From Halocaridina rubra (lineage: Eukaryota; Arthropoda; Malacostraca; Decapoda; Atyidae), in the NCBI GenBank assembly GCA_037179515.1, contig JAXCGZ010019163.1, positions 22,501 through 86,500 on the forward strand: DNA of 64,000 nt, read 5' to 3'. This document shows positions 32,200 to 45,022 of the stretch, piece after piece. A program made the translations under genes and the position numbers. The notes beneath the pieces were generated by a model, which worked only from the letters and a program-made list of their open reading frames with translations, was not told the origin of the DNA and did not search any database. Each line of letters starts with the position of its first letter. The first letter of the stretch is position 1.

Positions 32200-35100
32200 G
32201 TGTAATTACCTGATTGTAATTACCTAATTGTGTTTACGAGAAAGAGCCCAAAGCTCGTATCTTCCCGTCTCCTCATTGGTTTCATTTTCTACTTAGTGAT
32301 ACTTATCATACCTGTCCTTAAAACTATTGATTGAGATAGCATTAACTACCTCTTCGCTTAGCGAATTCCAATTATCAACTACTCTTACACTGAAAAAGTA
32401 TTTCCTTACATCCTGCAAAGAAGTTTTCTTACGAAGCTTCAAACTATGACCTCTAGTTCTAGAGCCAGCCATATCAAAACATCGATCACTATCCACTCTA
32501 ATATAACCATGAAGGAATTTAAAGACTGTCACCATATCCCCCCTCAATCTGCTAGCTTCGAGTGATGGTAAGTCTAATTCCCTCAGCCTCTCATCATAAC
32601 TGAGATTGTGTATTTCTGGCACCAGTTTCGTGGTATGTCTTTGAACTTTTTCAAGCTTAGCTATGTGCTTTTTCAAGTGCGGATTCTAAAGCAGGAGCTG
32701 CATATTCGAGTTTTGGCCTTACATAAGTTACATAAATATTTCTGAACATTTTCTTGTCCATGTGCCTGAAGGCTACCCTTACATTTGATAAGAATGAATA
32801 TGCAGCCCTTACTATGCCATTTATATGTATTTCTGGAGACAAATCTGCCAGTATGTTTACTCCTAGATCTCTCTAATTTTCTGTCTCTTGAAGTTGTACG
32901 CCAGCCACCGAGTAGTCAAGCTTGGGCCTTCTTGCACTTGTACCCATTCTCATTACCTTACATTTTGAAGTATTGAATTTCATTAGCCACTTTTCTGACC
33001 ACTCATGCAAACTATTTAGAACTTCCTGAAGTTCTCTACCATTGTTCTCGTTTCCTACTTTCTTCACAATCTTTGCATCATCTGCAAACATATTCATGAA
33101 TGAATTTACATACTCTGGTAGGTCATTTACATATACAAGGAACAAAAGTGGCCCTAAAACTGAACCCTGTGGAACTCCACTACTAACTCTTCTCCATTCA
33201 GACACTGTCTTACTCTAACCCTCTGTTCCCTTCCTTCTAAGTAAGTTTTTATCCATTCCAAGACATTTCCATCTATTCTAGCCATTGCTTGCAGCTTCCT
33301 AATAAGTCTCCCATGTGGAAAAGTGTCAAACGCTTTCAGGAATTCTAGGAATTTGCAATCTGCCCAGCCCTCTCTTTCCTCTAAGATTCGGCTTACCTCA
33401 TCATAAAATTTTAATAGGTTTGTAACTGTTGATCTACCTTCTCTGAAGCCATGTTGCCTCACTGACAAAAAGTTGAAGGATTCCAAGTGAAGAGAGATAT
33501 GTTTCCTTAGTAGTTTTTCCATAACTCTGCAAACTATGCTGGACAAGGAAACTGGTCTATAGTTCAGAGCCGTGTCCCTCCTTCCCTTTTTGAAGATAGG
33601 TATCACGTTTGCTTGTTTCCAGCATCTTGGAATCTCCCCTGACTCCAGTGACTTTTTAAATATGATACTTAGTGCCACTGATATTGAGTTTGCGCATTTT
33701 TTAAGTACATGAGGGGATATGTCATCAGGACCTGTAGCTCTATGAACATCTAACTCCATCAGCGCCTTGCATACCTCTGTGGCAGTAAGGTTAATATTCT
33801 CTAATACCGGCCCTTGAGCTTCTATCTCTGCAATCTAAGGGGGTGGGGTATTTTCTACTGTAAATACTGACTGAATCTCCTTGTTCAATTCTTTGCAGAT
33901 CTCTTCATCCATCTCAGTGATGCTTCCATCCTCTCTCTTAAGCCTTAAAACCTGTTCTTTTACCTTCAGTTTTTCTTTGATAAAGCAGTGGAAAAGCTTG
34001 GGATTTTCTTTAGCCTTCCTGGTGATGTCCCTCTCATAGTCTCTCTCTGCCTCTCTTCTTTTACTTAGGTAGTCATTTCTTGCTCTTTTGTAGGTTTGCC
34101 AGGCATTTATGTTTTTTCTCCTCCTAAACCTTTTCCAGCATTTGTCTCTCCACTCCTTAGCTCTTTTACACTCAATATTGAACCATTTCTCTCTGGCATG
34201 AATTACACCTACTTTGGTGAAAGGTATGCAGCAATCTACTATCTTTCCATATTTCTAAAAAACGATGTCATACATCTCTTGTACAGATTTGTTGTAAAAT
34301 AAGGTTCTCCAGTCAATAACTGCAAAATTCATTCATTTTGATGTAATCTCCTTTCCGATAGTTCCTCCTCATGTCCTCAGTGCCTCTACTCTCAGGCAGA
34401 ATATCTTCAATGATATACTCCATCAACAACACACAGTGGTCACTCTTTCCAATTGGTGGTTCATACTCAATTTTTTCAATATCCAACACATTATCTGTGA
34501 ACACTAGATCAAGTAGTGATGGCTCATCCAAACCCCTGGCCCTCGTTACTTCCATTACATCTTGGTGTAGGAAATTCCCTTGTACGCAATCTAGGAATCT
34601 TGCCCTGAATGAGTCCTCACCACTGTGTGGGTCAAGATTTATCCAATCTATCTCTTTATGATTAAAATCTCCCATAATCAAAATCCTACATTTTCTCTCC
34701 CGTGCCATGTTAACAAACTGAGTTTATGACTTCAATAGTACCTATATGACTTTCCTCATTAACTTCCAGCCTATTTTGGTTCCTTGGTGGGTTATATACA
34801 ACAGTTATTATAATGCTCTCTGACCTAGTATTTATGCGAGCAACAAGAAATTCCTTGAACTCACTTTCTACAGCCAAGTTTATTTCTTCAACTTGAATCC
34901 TTTCACTTATGAGCAGTGCTATCCCTCCACCAGTCCTCTCAGATCTTTCAACCCTTAATATTCTGATGCCCTTAGGAAAAACTGTGACACTATTCATGTC
35001 CTCACTCAACTTAGTCTCTGTAATTGCTACTATATCTGCCTTACTGATATTCTGTCATTATCTTCTTTATCTCCCCTTTGTCTGGAAGACCTCTGAAATG

Positions 35101-35220
35101 AAAATTTTTCTTCTCTTCATTTCTTTCCTCATTAAACCTTCTTGCCTCTTGCAGCAAGTTTTTGATCTTTCCCATCTCTTCCTGTGTTCTGTATCGTCTA
35201 ATGAACACTTCTTTGAATAC
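32200..35220 (-). pseudogene. CR1/L2-like LINE copy 1, frameshifted
   Basis: Minus-strand order: ORF1-like C-terminus (35220-35041, EVFIRRYRTQEEMGKIKNLL), endonuclease (35009-34320; RTGGGIALLISERIQVEEI, ILIMGDFNHKEIDW, KSDHCVLLMEYI), linker, and reverse transcriptase (33759-32873; HRATGPDDISPHVLKKC, FLKAFDTFPHGRLIRKL, SGVPQGSVLGPLLFLVY, FADD). The C-terminal domain ends with HSFKDRYDKYH at 32293. The tail is ATTAGGTAATTACAATCAGG-like repeats (about 32200-32235) rather than poly(A), as in CR1/L2 elements. Reading breaks near 32660, 32880, 33190, 33780 and 34710. The QKAFDTVPH Gln-Lys of its sisters reads LKAFDTFPH here, so it is the oldest-looking copy. Confidence 0.85.
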
Positions 35221-35872
35221 TTTAAGGTTCAAACTATGACCTCTAGTTCTAGAGCCAGCCATATCAAAATATCGATCCCTATCCACTCTATCAAAACCAT
35301 GAAGGAATTTAAAGACTGTCACCATATCCCCCCTCAATCTTCTAGCTTCGAGTGATGGTAATAATAATTTCCTCAGCCTCTCATCATAACTGAGATTGCA
35401 TAAGAGTGGCACCAGTTTCGTGGCATGTCTTTGAACTTTTTCAAGCTTAGCTATATGCTTTTACAAGTGTGGATTCCAAAAAGGGGCTGCATATTCAAGT
35501 TTTGGCCTCACATAGGTTACATAAATATTTCTGAACATTTCCTTGTCCATGTGCCTGAAGGCTACCCTTACAATTACTTAGAAGGCAAATGCTGCCCTTA
35601 CTATGCCATTTATATGTATTTCTGGAGACAAATCCGCCAGCAAGTTTACTCCTAGATCTCTCTCATTCTCTGTCTCTTGAAGTTGTACTCCTGCCACCGA
35701 GTAGTCAAGCTTGGGCCTTCTTGCACTTGTACCCATTCTCAATACCTTACATTTTGAAGCATTGAATTTCATTAGCCACTTTTCTGACCACTCATGCAGA
35801 CTATTTAGATCTTCCTGAAGTTCTTTACCAATGTTCTCGTTTCTTACTTTCTTCACAATCTTTGCATCATCT
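35221..35872 (-). pseudogene. CR1/L2-like LINE fragment fused to copy 1
   Basis: Starts abruptly at the reverse transcriptase motif (DDAKIVKKVRNENIGKEL, 35871) and continues to the C-terminal RTRGHSLNLK at 35222, where it runs without spacer into the ORF1-like sequence of copy 1 (VFKEVFIRRYRTQ). The last codons (about 130 bp) and the 3' tail are missing. Either a deletion between neighbouring copies or a template switch would produce this joint. Confidence 0.75.
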
Positions 35873-35967
35873 GTATGTGATTATCTAATTGTGATTACCT
35901 AATTGTGTTTACGGGAAAGAGCCCAAAGCTCGTATCTTCCCGTCTCCTGATCGGTTCCATTTTAGAC

Positions 35968-38791
35968 TTAGTGATACTTATCATACCTGTCCTTAAAACT
36001 ATGGATTGAGATAGCATTAACTACCTCTTCGCTTAGCGAATTCCAATTATCAACTACTCTTACACTGAAAAAGTATTTCCTTACATCCTGCAAAGAAGTT
36101 TTCTTACGAAGCTTCAAACTATGACCTCTAGTTCTAGAGCCAGCCATATCAAAATATCGATCCCTATCCACACTTTCATAACCATGAAGGAATTTAAAGA
36201 CTGTCACCATATCCCCCCTCACTCTTCTAGCTTCGAGTGATGGTAAGTCTAATTCCCTCAGCCTCTCATCATAACTAAGATTGCGTATTTCTGGCACCAG
36301 CTTCGTGGCATGTTTTTGAACTTTTTCAAGCTTAGCTATGTGCTTTTTCAAGTGCGGATTCCAAAAGGGGGCTGCATATTCGAGTTTTGGCCTCACATAG
36401 GTTACATAAATATTTCTGAACATTTCCTTGTCCATGTGCCTGAAGGCTACCCTTACATTTGATAAGAATGCATATGCTGCCCTTACTATGCCATTTATAT
36501 GTATTTCTGGAGACAAATCTGCCAGTATGTTTACTCCTAGATCTCTCTCATTTTCTGTCTCTTGAAGTTGTACTCCACCCACCGAGTAGTCAAGCTTGGG
36601 CCTTCTTGCACTTGTACCCATTCTCATTACCTTACATTTTGAAGTATTGAATTTCATTAGCCACTTTTCTGACCACTCATGCAGATTATTTAGATCCTCC
36701 TGAAGTTCTCTACCATTGTTCTCGTTTTTTACTTTCTTCACAATCTTTGCATCATCTGCAAACATATTCATGAATGAATTTACAAACTCTGGTAGGTCAT
36801 TTACAAATACAAGGAACAAAAGTGGTCCTAAAACTGAACCCTGTGGAACTCCACTACTAACTCTTCTCCATTCAGACACTGAGTGTCTTACTCTAACCCT
36901 CTGTTCCCTTCCTTCTAAGTAAGTTTTTATCCATTCCAAAACATTCCCACCTATTCTAGACATTGATTGCAGCTTCCTAATAAGTCTCCCATGTGGAACA
37001 GTGTCAAACGCTTTCTGGAAGTCTAGGAATATGCAGTCTGCCCAGCCCTCTCTTTCCTGTAAGATTTGGCTTACCTCATCATAAAATTCTAATAAGTTTG
37101 TTACTGTTGATCTACCTTCTCTGAAGCCATGTTGCCTCACTGACAAAAAGTTGAAGGATTCCAAGTGAAGAGAGATATGTTTCCTTAGTAGTTTCTCCAT
37201 AACTTTGCAAACTATGCTGGTCAAGGAAACTGGTCTACAGTTCAGAGCCGTATCCCTCCTTCCCTTTTTGAAGATAGGTATCACATTTGCTTGTTTCCAG
37301 CATCTTGGAATCTCCCCCGACTCCAGTGACTCCTTAAATATGATACTTAGTGCCACTGATATTGTGTTTGCGCATTTTTTAAGTACATGAGGGGATATGT
37401 CATCAGGACCTGTAGCTTTATGAACATCTAAATCCATCAGCGCTTTGCATACCTCTGTGGCTGTAAGGTTGATGTTCTCTAATACCGGCCCTTGAGCTTC
37501 TATCACTGCAATCTGAGGGGGTGGGGTATTTTCTACTGTAAATACTGACTGAAACTCCTTGTTCAATTCTTTGCAGATCTCTTCATCCGTCTCAGCGATG
37601 CTTCCATCCGCTCTCTTTAGCCTTAAAACCTGTTCTTTTACCTTCAGTTTTCCTCTGATAAAGCTGTGGAAAAGCTTGGGATTTTCTTTAGCCTTCCTGG
37701 TGATGTCCCTCTCATAGTCTCTCTCTGCCTCTCTCCTTTTACTTAGGTAGTCATTTCTTGCTCTTTTGTAGGTTTGCCAGGCATTTATGTTTTTTCTCCT
37801 CCTATACCTTTTCCAGCATTTGTCTCTCCACTCCTTAGCTCTTTTACACCCATTATCGAACCATTTCTCTCTGGCATGAATTACACCTACTTTGGTGACA
37901 GGTATGCAGCAATCTACTATCTTCCCATATTTCTCACAAAAGATGTCATACATTTCTTGTACAGATTTGTTGTAAAATAAGGTTCTCCAGTCAATAACTG
38001 CAAAAAGCTCATTCATTTTGATGTAATCTCCTTTCCGATAGTTCCTCCTCATGTCCTCAGTGCCTCTACTCTCAGGCAGAATATCTTCAATGATATACTC
38101 CATCAACAACACACAGTGGTCACTCTTTCCAATTGGTGGTTCATACTCAATTTTTTCAATATCCAACACATTATCTGTGAACACTAGATCAAGTAGTGAT
38201 GGCTCATCCTCACCCCTGGCCCTTGTTGGTTCCATTACATGTTGGTGTAGGAAATTCCCTTGTACGCAATCTAGGAATCTTGCCCCGAATGAGTCCTCAC
38301 CACTGTGTGGGTCAAGATTTATCCAATCTATCTCTTTATGATTAAAGTCTCCCATAATAAAAATCCTACATTTTTTTTTCCCGTGCCATGTTAACAACTG
38401 AGTTTATGACTTCAATAGTACCTATATGACTTTCCTCATAAATTTCAAGCCTATTTTGGTTCCTTGGTGGGTTGTATACAACAGTTATTATAATGCTCTC
38501 TGACCCAGTATTTATGCGAGCAACAAGAAATTCCTTGAACTCACTTTCTATAGCCAAGTTTATTTCTTCGACTTGAATCCTTTCACTTATGAGCAATGCT
38601 ATCCCTCCACCAGTCCTCTCAGATCTTTCAACCCTTAGTATTCTGAAACACTTAGGAAAAACTGTGACACTGTTTATGTCCTCACTCAACTTAGTCTCTG
38701 TAATTGCTACTATATCTGTCTTACTGTTGTGAATCCTATCTTTTAATTCTACTGCCTTACCAGCTAATCCATCAGCATTTGTGTATAACAA
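35968..38791 (-). pseudogene. Endonuclease-reverse transcriptase of CR1/L2-like copy 2
   Basis: Endonuclease: NADGLAGKAVELKDRI, IVAITETKLSEDINS, IIITVVYNPPRNQ, IFIMGDFNHKEIDWINLDPH (38350), GKSDHCVLLMEY. A frame change at an A run (38375-38385, minus strand) splits it from the 809-residue frame 35968-38397. Reverse transcriptase: DVHKATGPDDISPHVLKKC, FKKGRRDTALNCRPVSLTSI, DFQKAFDTVPHGRLIRKL, SGVPQGSVLGPLLFLVFVND and FADDAKIV, followed by the RPKLEYAAPFWNPHLKKHI helper region and a C-terminus ending HSFKDRYDKYH. One frameshift is the only clear lesion in the sequence shown. It works in cis on its own RNA. Confidence 0.85.
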
Positions 38792-38793
38792 TC

Positions 38794-40909
<2,116 letters not shown>

Positions 40910-41055
40910 CACCTTGTTCCTTTTATCTGCGATATTGCAATAACGCCCCCCAAAAATAATAGTAAAAAACTCGGATTTCGCGAATAACGCCCCCCCCACC
41001 AAAAAAAATAAATAAATAAAATAAAATAAAAATATATATTTATTTTTTTTTTCTA

Positions 41056-41262
41056 GATTATTGGGACACCAGTATGGACCCAAAAATGATACAATAAAAC
41101 AGCCTTTTTTAGGCTGTAAAGCGAAACAGATGGAGAATGTAACGACCTGTCAGATGTGAAGGGATTATAAAGGATGTGTAATGAATATCTAGCTCTCTGC
41201 TGGGTTTTAATATACCTCTGCATTACTCTCATGATGTCTATTCCAAAAATTCCCCTTAGATC
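41056..41262 (-). mobile_element. SIDE-J2 retroposon in E1
   Basis: Plus strand reads TTGGGACACCAGTATGGACC (mutated tail), AGATGTGAAGGGATTAT, CTCTGCTGGGTTTTAATATA, CTCATGATGTCTATTCC, and is followed by ATT units. Same subtype as 13451-13652. Confidence 0.7.
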
Positions 41263-41294
<32 letters not shown>

Positions 41295-41862
41295 TGTATG
41301 ATAATGTTTATTGAAGTTTCAGTAAATTTGGCTTGAATATATACAGTATTTATATATATATTTTTTTTTTGGGGGGATGTCATTCTTTCATGAACATTGC
41401 TTGATATTTTTGTAAATGCTTTTAAATATACTTCAAAATTAAGACAATTAGCTTAATATTGAATAGATGCCTTATATATTGATAGATTTTTATAAATTTG
41501 TTAATATATTATAAATAGACTGTTTTATTTATTTATTTATCTATGGACCTCCTAGGTGAGCTGCTACTTCCATCCCAGCAGCATTTTCCCTATGTTTTAT
41601 TGGGTCGCTGTTTGCACTACCCTGTTGGAGCTTGTGTTGGTATAGCTTAATTTTACGGCCGCATGCTCTTCCTGGCACCGACGCTTACCGTGATCTGGGC
41701 TTGGAACCGGCACTAAGTTGAGATTGATTTGTTCCCCCAGTGGATTCTTGAATGGGCCACCCACCAGAGGTTGGGTCTTACCTTGTAAAGATGCAGTTGA
41801 GAATATAAATATTAAGTCTGAAAAAAGTAATATACAATTGCGTATGGTGCAGTGAATATAAA

Positions 41863-41869
<7 letters not shown>
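41263..41869. other. No gene recognised; short ATT array then AT-rich sequence
   Basis: (ATT)n at 41264-41293, then AT-rich filler. A run CTGGCACCGACGCTTACCGT (41670) and CACCCACCAGAGGTTGGGTC (41758) are of normal composition but match nothing else here. Confidence 0.4.

Positions 41870-41955
<86 letters not shown>
41870..41955 (+). repeat. (AT)n microsatellite
   Basis: AT units between AT-rich filler and the start of the SIDE-R element. Confidence 0.95.
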
Positions 41956-41960
<5 letters not shown>

Positions 41961-42205
41961 GTGCCATGTGGGGCGGGCACAATATCAAAGAATAGCCTCA
42001 CCGTATTCCCTGCGTGCCGTAAAAGGTGACTAAAAGTGGACGGGGCGGGGGGACTAGGAATCCCCCCCTTGTACCAACCTCCTGTGAGACGTCAAAGAAG
42101 AGGGGGAGTAGAGGGGAGAATAACTTCTCCCCAAACTGTTTTCCTTTTTTGATGTCGGCTACCCCCCAATTAAAGGGGGAAACAGCCAAGGTATATGTAT
42201 GTATG
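41956..42205 (+). mobile_element. SIDE-R retroposon (LINE R head-tail derivative)
   Basis: The 5' part (TATCAAAGAATAGCCTCAC, CTAAAAGTGGACGGGGC, GTAGAGGGGAGAATAACTTC) follows the LINE R leader (24090-23930, minus) to the point CTTCTCCCCAAACT. It then jumps to the LINE R 3' tail: GATGTCGGCTACCCCCC, AATTAAAGGGGGAAACAGCC, AAGGTATATGTATG. The jump omits the whole ORF. The end repeats GTAT units. A truncated minus copy with the same joint is at 48862-48935. Confidence 0.8.
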
Positions 42206-42208
42206 TAT

Positions 42209-42258
<50 letters not shown>

Positions 42259-42294
42259 TTTAACAATAATTTTCCTTTGATGATGATTGTGGAG

Positions 42295-42327
<33 letters not shown>

Positions 42328-42421
42328 ATCATTATTATTACAAATTTGTAATTAAACCATTATTTTTACAATAAATAATGTAGTTTTGGTTGAATGAACA
42401 AGAGTTAATTAAAGACTCTCT

Positions 42422-42453
<32 letters not shown>

Positions 42454-42460
42454 AACTTTC
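42206..42460 (+). repeat. ATT/core/TC composite repeat
   Basis: (ATT)n, core TTTTCCTTTGATGATGATTG, (ATT)n, then AATGTAGTTTTGGTTGAATG and a (TC)n run (42417-42455). The same order is at 62578-62765 and in reverse at 14214-14460; a partial copy begins at 63846. The fixed order shows this is one dispersed unit and not independent microsatellites. Confidence 0.75.
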
Positions 42461-42476
42461 TATTCTACCCAATAAG

Positions 42477-42696
42477 GTGGGTGTATATATAATGTATAAT
42501 GATGATGATCTGTTCTTATCGTAATCCTCTTTGTACTGGTGGAAAAAGCCTCCGCGGGCGCTTATTTACTATATTTAGAAGAAAAAAAATACAAAATAGT
42601 AGATAAGCGCCCGTGGAGGCTTCTTCCACCAGTACAAAGAGGATTACGATAAGAAAAGATCATCTTCATTATACATTATATATACACCCACCCTAC
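42477..42696 (+). repeat. Long inverted repeat (about 90-bp arms)
   Basis: The left arm 42477-42567 contains GGTGGGTGTATATATAATGT, CTTATCGTAATCCTCTTTGT and GCGGGCGCTTATTTA. The right arm 42605-42696 is its near-perfect reverse complement, with a loop of about 37 bp. Each arm equals the 3' UTR of a second CR1/L2-like LINE (see 46790-47186), so two tail copies meet head to head. Confidence 0.8.
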
Positions 42697-43000
42697 CTCT
42701 GTCATATGTCTATCTAATCTACATTTGAAGGTGTCTTAAGGTATTGGCATTTATTATCCTACTAGAAATACTCTACGGTATTACCAAGCCAATTTTCACC
42801 AAGTTCCCTTCTGAACCTAAATTTATCAAGATTAAATCCATTACCCATTACGAGTTCTGGTTTGATCATGAATTTTTAAAACTTTATTGATATCACCCTT
42901 GTTAATCCCTTTAAACCATTTATACATCTCAGTCATATCCCCCCTAACTCTGTGCCTCTCTAGAGAATGTAGATTAAGTTTTTTTTAATCTGTCATATGG
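42640..43000 (-). pseudogene. C-terminus of a second CR1/L2-like LINE, in E1
   Basis: The minus strand gives LERHRVRGDMTEMYKWFKGI near 42960-42905, a KVLKIHDQTRTRNG segment and FRFRREL, ending in LDRHMTE near 42715, with a frameshift and stops. This is the C-terminal domain found after the reverse transcriptase in CR1/L2 elements (compare LEARRVRGDMVTVFKFLHGY in the main CR1-like copies). The tail becomes the right arm of the hairpin. The same fragment lies in E2 at 53880-54215. Confidence 0.65.
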
Positions 43001-43490
43001 TAGATTTAGGCATTGCATAATTATTTTTTTTTTTCGTATTTTAGTCTTGCTTTGGTTATTTATAATTCTTATTTTATCTTTGTATACATTTGCAGATAGA
43101 GGTTCGTTCTCCTGCATCCTCCTCCTCTTCTACCACATAAGTTACTTGCTCACTGCCACCATGCATGTCCCAGTGTACTGTATAACTGTTGCCCACTGCT
43201 TAATAGAGTAAAGTATAGTAATGTATGTTAATTTTTAGCTGTAAAGTGAATATGAATATCTTTTGTATACTCTTAAAAATAGATACAGGGCTTTCTGCTT
43301 TGCTATGTAGTAATAAAATATGTTTTTTACTTATTTTATATCATTGGCATGGTGTGTCTATGTAAGGTTTGGAATGTATCTATGCCCTTAATCATTGTTT
43401 CCTATGCTAAATAACTCGTTTTTTCAAGCGATTTTCCATTTACCCGACACTTTTGAGAACCTATCTAGGCGTTATTCTGAGAACTAGGTG

Positions 43491-43518
43491 ATATATATAT
43501 ATATATATATATAATATA

Positions 43519-43583
<65 letters not shown>
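43491..43583 (+). repeat. (AT)n microsatellite
   Basis: AT units with a few ATTA slips, directly at the family E right end on its left side; family A sequence follows at 43584. Confidence 0.95.
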
Positions 43584-43586
<3 letters not shown>

Positions 43587-45022
43587 AAGGATTATATTGA
43601 ATATAAAGAAAACACATTGCTGCATATACGATTTTTTTCAAAATACACACAAATTCACAGGTCGCAGCACTGCTGTATTCATATTTATCAAGTAAATGGG
43701 TTTATTTATTTACTTGTTTATATATTTGATTATATTAAAGAATCATATTGAATTTAAAAAGAAAAATACCTAATATATAGCTGTAAATATGATTTTATTA
43801 GAAATACACATGAATACAAACGCAGCTGTTATAATATGTGAAGCCGTAATATCAAGGTAATGGATTTATACAGTTATTTTTTTATATACAGTACATGTTT
43901 ATGCTATGTATTGAAGAATTATATTTTATTTAAAAAGAAAAAATACCAAACACAGCTATAAATACAATTTTATTCACACTCAAATTCACAGCTGTATTCG
44001 TATTTATCAAGTTAATGGCTTTATTTATTTATGTTTTGTATAAAGTTATATTGAAAAATTATATTGAATTTAAAAAATAAAAACAAACACATAGCTATAA
44101 ATATGATCTATTTGCGCTTGAATGCACAGCTGTATTCGTCTTTATCGAGTTAATGGCTTTATTTATTTTTTTATATACAGTTGGCTATATTAAATAATTA
44201 TATTGAATTAAAATTGAATATATACAAAACATGTAGCAGTAAATTCGATTTTATTCAAAATAGTTTGTTAGCGAAGTGTAAGAAATAGACAACACACGGC
44301 ATTAGGAGTGGAGAAGAACAACTCAGTTTATTCCCGTCTGCCAAACTGTCTAGTGCTTTCGTCTACTTTCTCGTTGTGTTTGCTCGTTACGAACTTTACT
44401 ATGCCTCCCTAGAGTATTAGTGATACTTCTGATGGCAGTGCCACTAAGAAAAGAAAAGCCATCACTATGGAAATTAAAACTGAAGTGTTAAACTGCGCTG
44501 AAAAGGGAAACTCTTCTATGAACTTTGGCCACAATCGTGGATTAGACCTTATTACCGTTGCCACGAGCATCAAACCACATGAGTAAAAGGAAGCACAGTT
44601 TTGTATAATTTTTTATGTTTATAAGTGTAGTTTTATTATAAATTATATTAAAATGAGAGCTTTCAGTGCAATATTTTTTTCTTTAGATTATGTACTGTAC
44701 TGTATGCCTTTTTGCCTCTCCAGACTCAGCTGCCTCAGTCTCCTCAGCACCTGCCTCTCCAATATATTTGTCTTACAATGAAAAAACTTTATTTCTATAG
44801 ATTAATGTTAATTTTAAAGGTAAGCAATACTATCAGGATTAGTTTTAGCATTTTTTTTATCATAGATTACAAATACTGAGTTTTTCCAATATTTTAAGTG
44901 ATTTATTTTTAACATAGGTTGGCAGATCCATGTTCGAATCTAAGTGAATTCCGACTTACATCGACTTTTTACTTATGTCAGCTATCAGGAACTGAACCCT
45001 GACATTATTTGAAGACTCCCTG
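43584..45022 (+). mobile_element. Tigger family A copy A6, left end missing
   Basis: Starts inside the sub-terminal repeats (TTGAAGGATTATATTGAATA), repeated about five times to 44300. It holds a short transposase start (44401-44583) and ends with GGAACTGAACCCTGACATTA and AAGACTCCCTG before TA at 45023-45024. The left terminus is replaced by (AT)n. Most of the coding part was deleted. Confidence 0.7.
44401..44583 (+). pseudogene. Transposase N-terminus of A6
   Basis: ATG at 44401 reads MPP, a TAG, then SISDTSDGSATKKRKAITME, IKTEVLNCAEKGNSSMN and DLITVATSIKPHE. This is the family A helix-turn-helix start; the early stop and the deletion of the rest make it non-functional. Confidence 0.7.

Larger units (their letters stand above)
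40910..43490 (+). mobile_element. Tigger family E copy E1 with several insertions
   Basis: Left end CACCTTGTTCCTTTTATCTG after TA; right end CTGAGAACTAGGTG at 43490. The ends match those of E2 (53690-54668). No transposase is present. Inside are SIDE-J2 (41056-41262), SIDE-R (41956-42205), ATT composite repeat, a long hairpin (42477-42696), and a LINE fragment (42640-43000), followed by the family E 3' part with CTCCTCCTCTTCTACCAC (43119) and CATGCATGTCCCAGTG. Confidence 0.7.

Noticed and set aside
42026..42280. 84-codon frame ending in poly-Leu
   Set aside because: It spans the SIDE-R leader and an ATT array; the leader is an untranslated LINE end.
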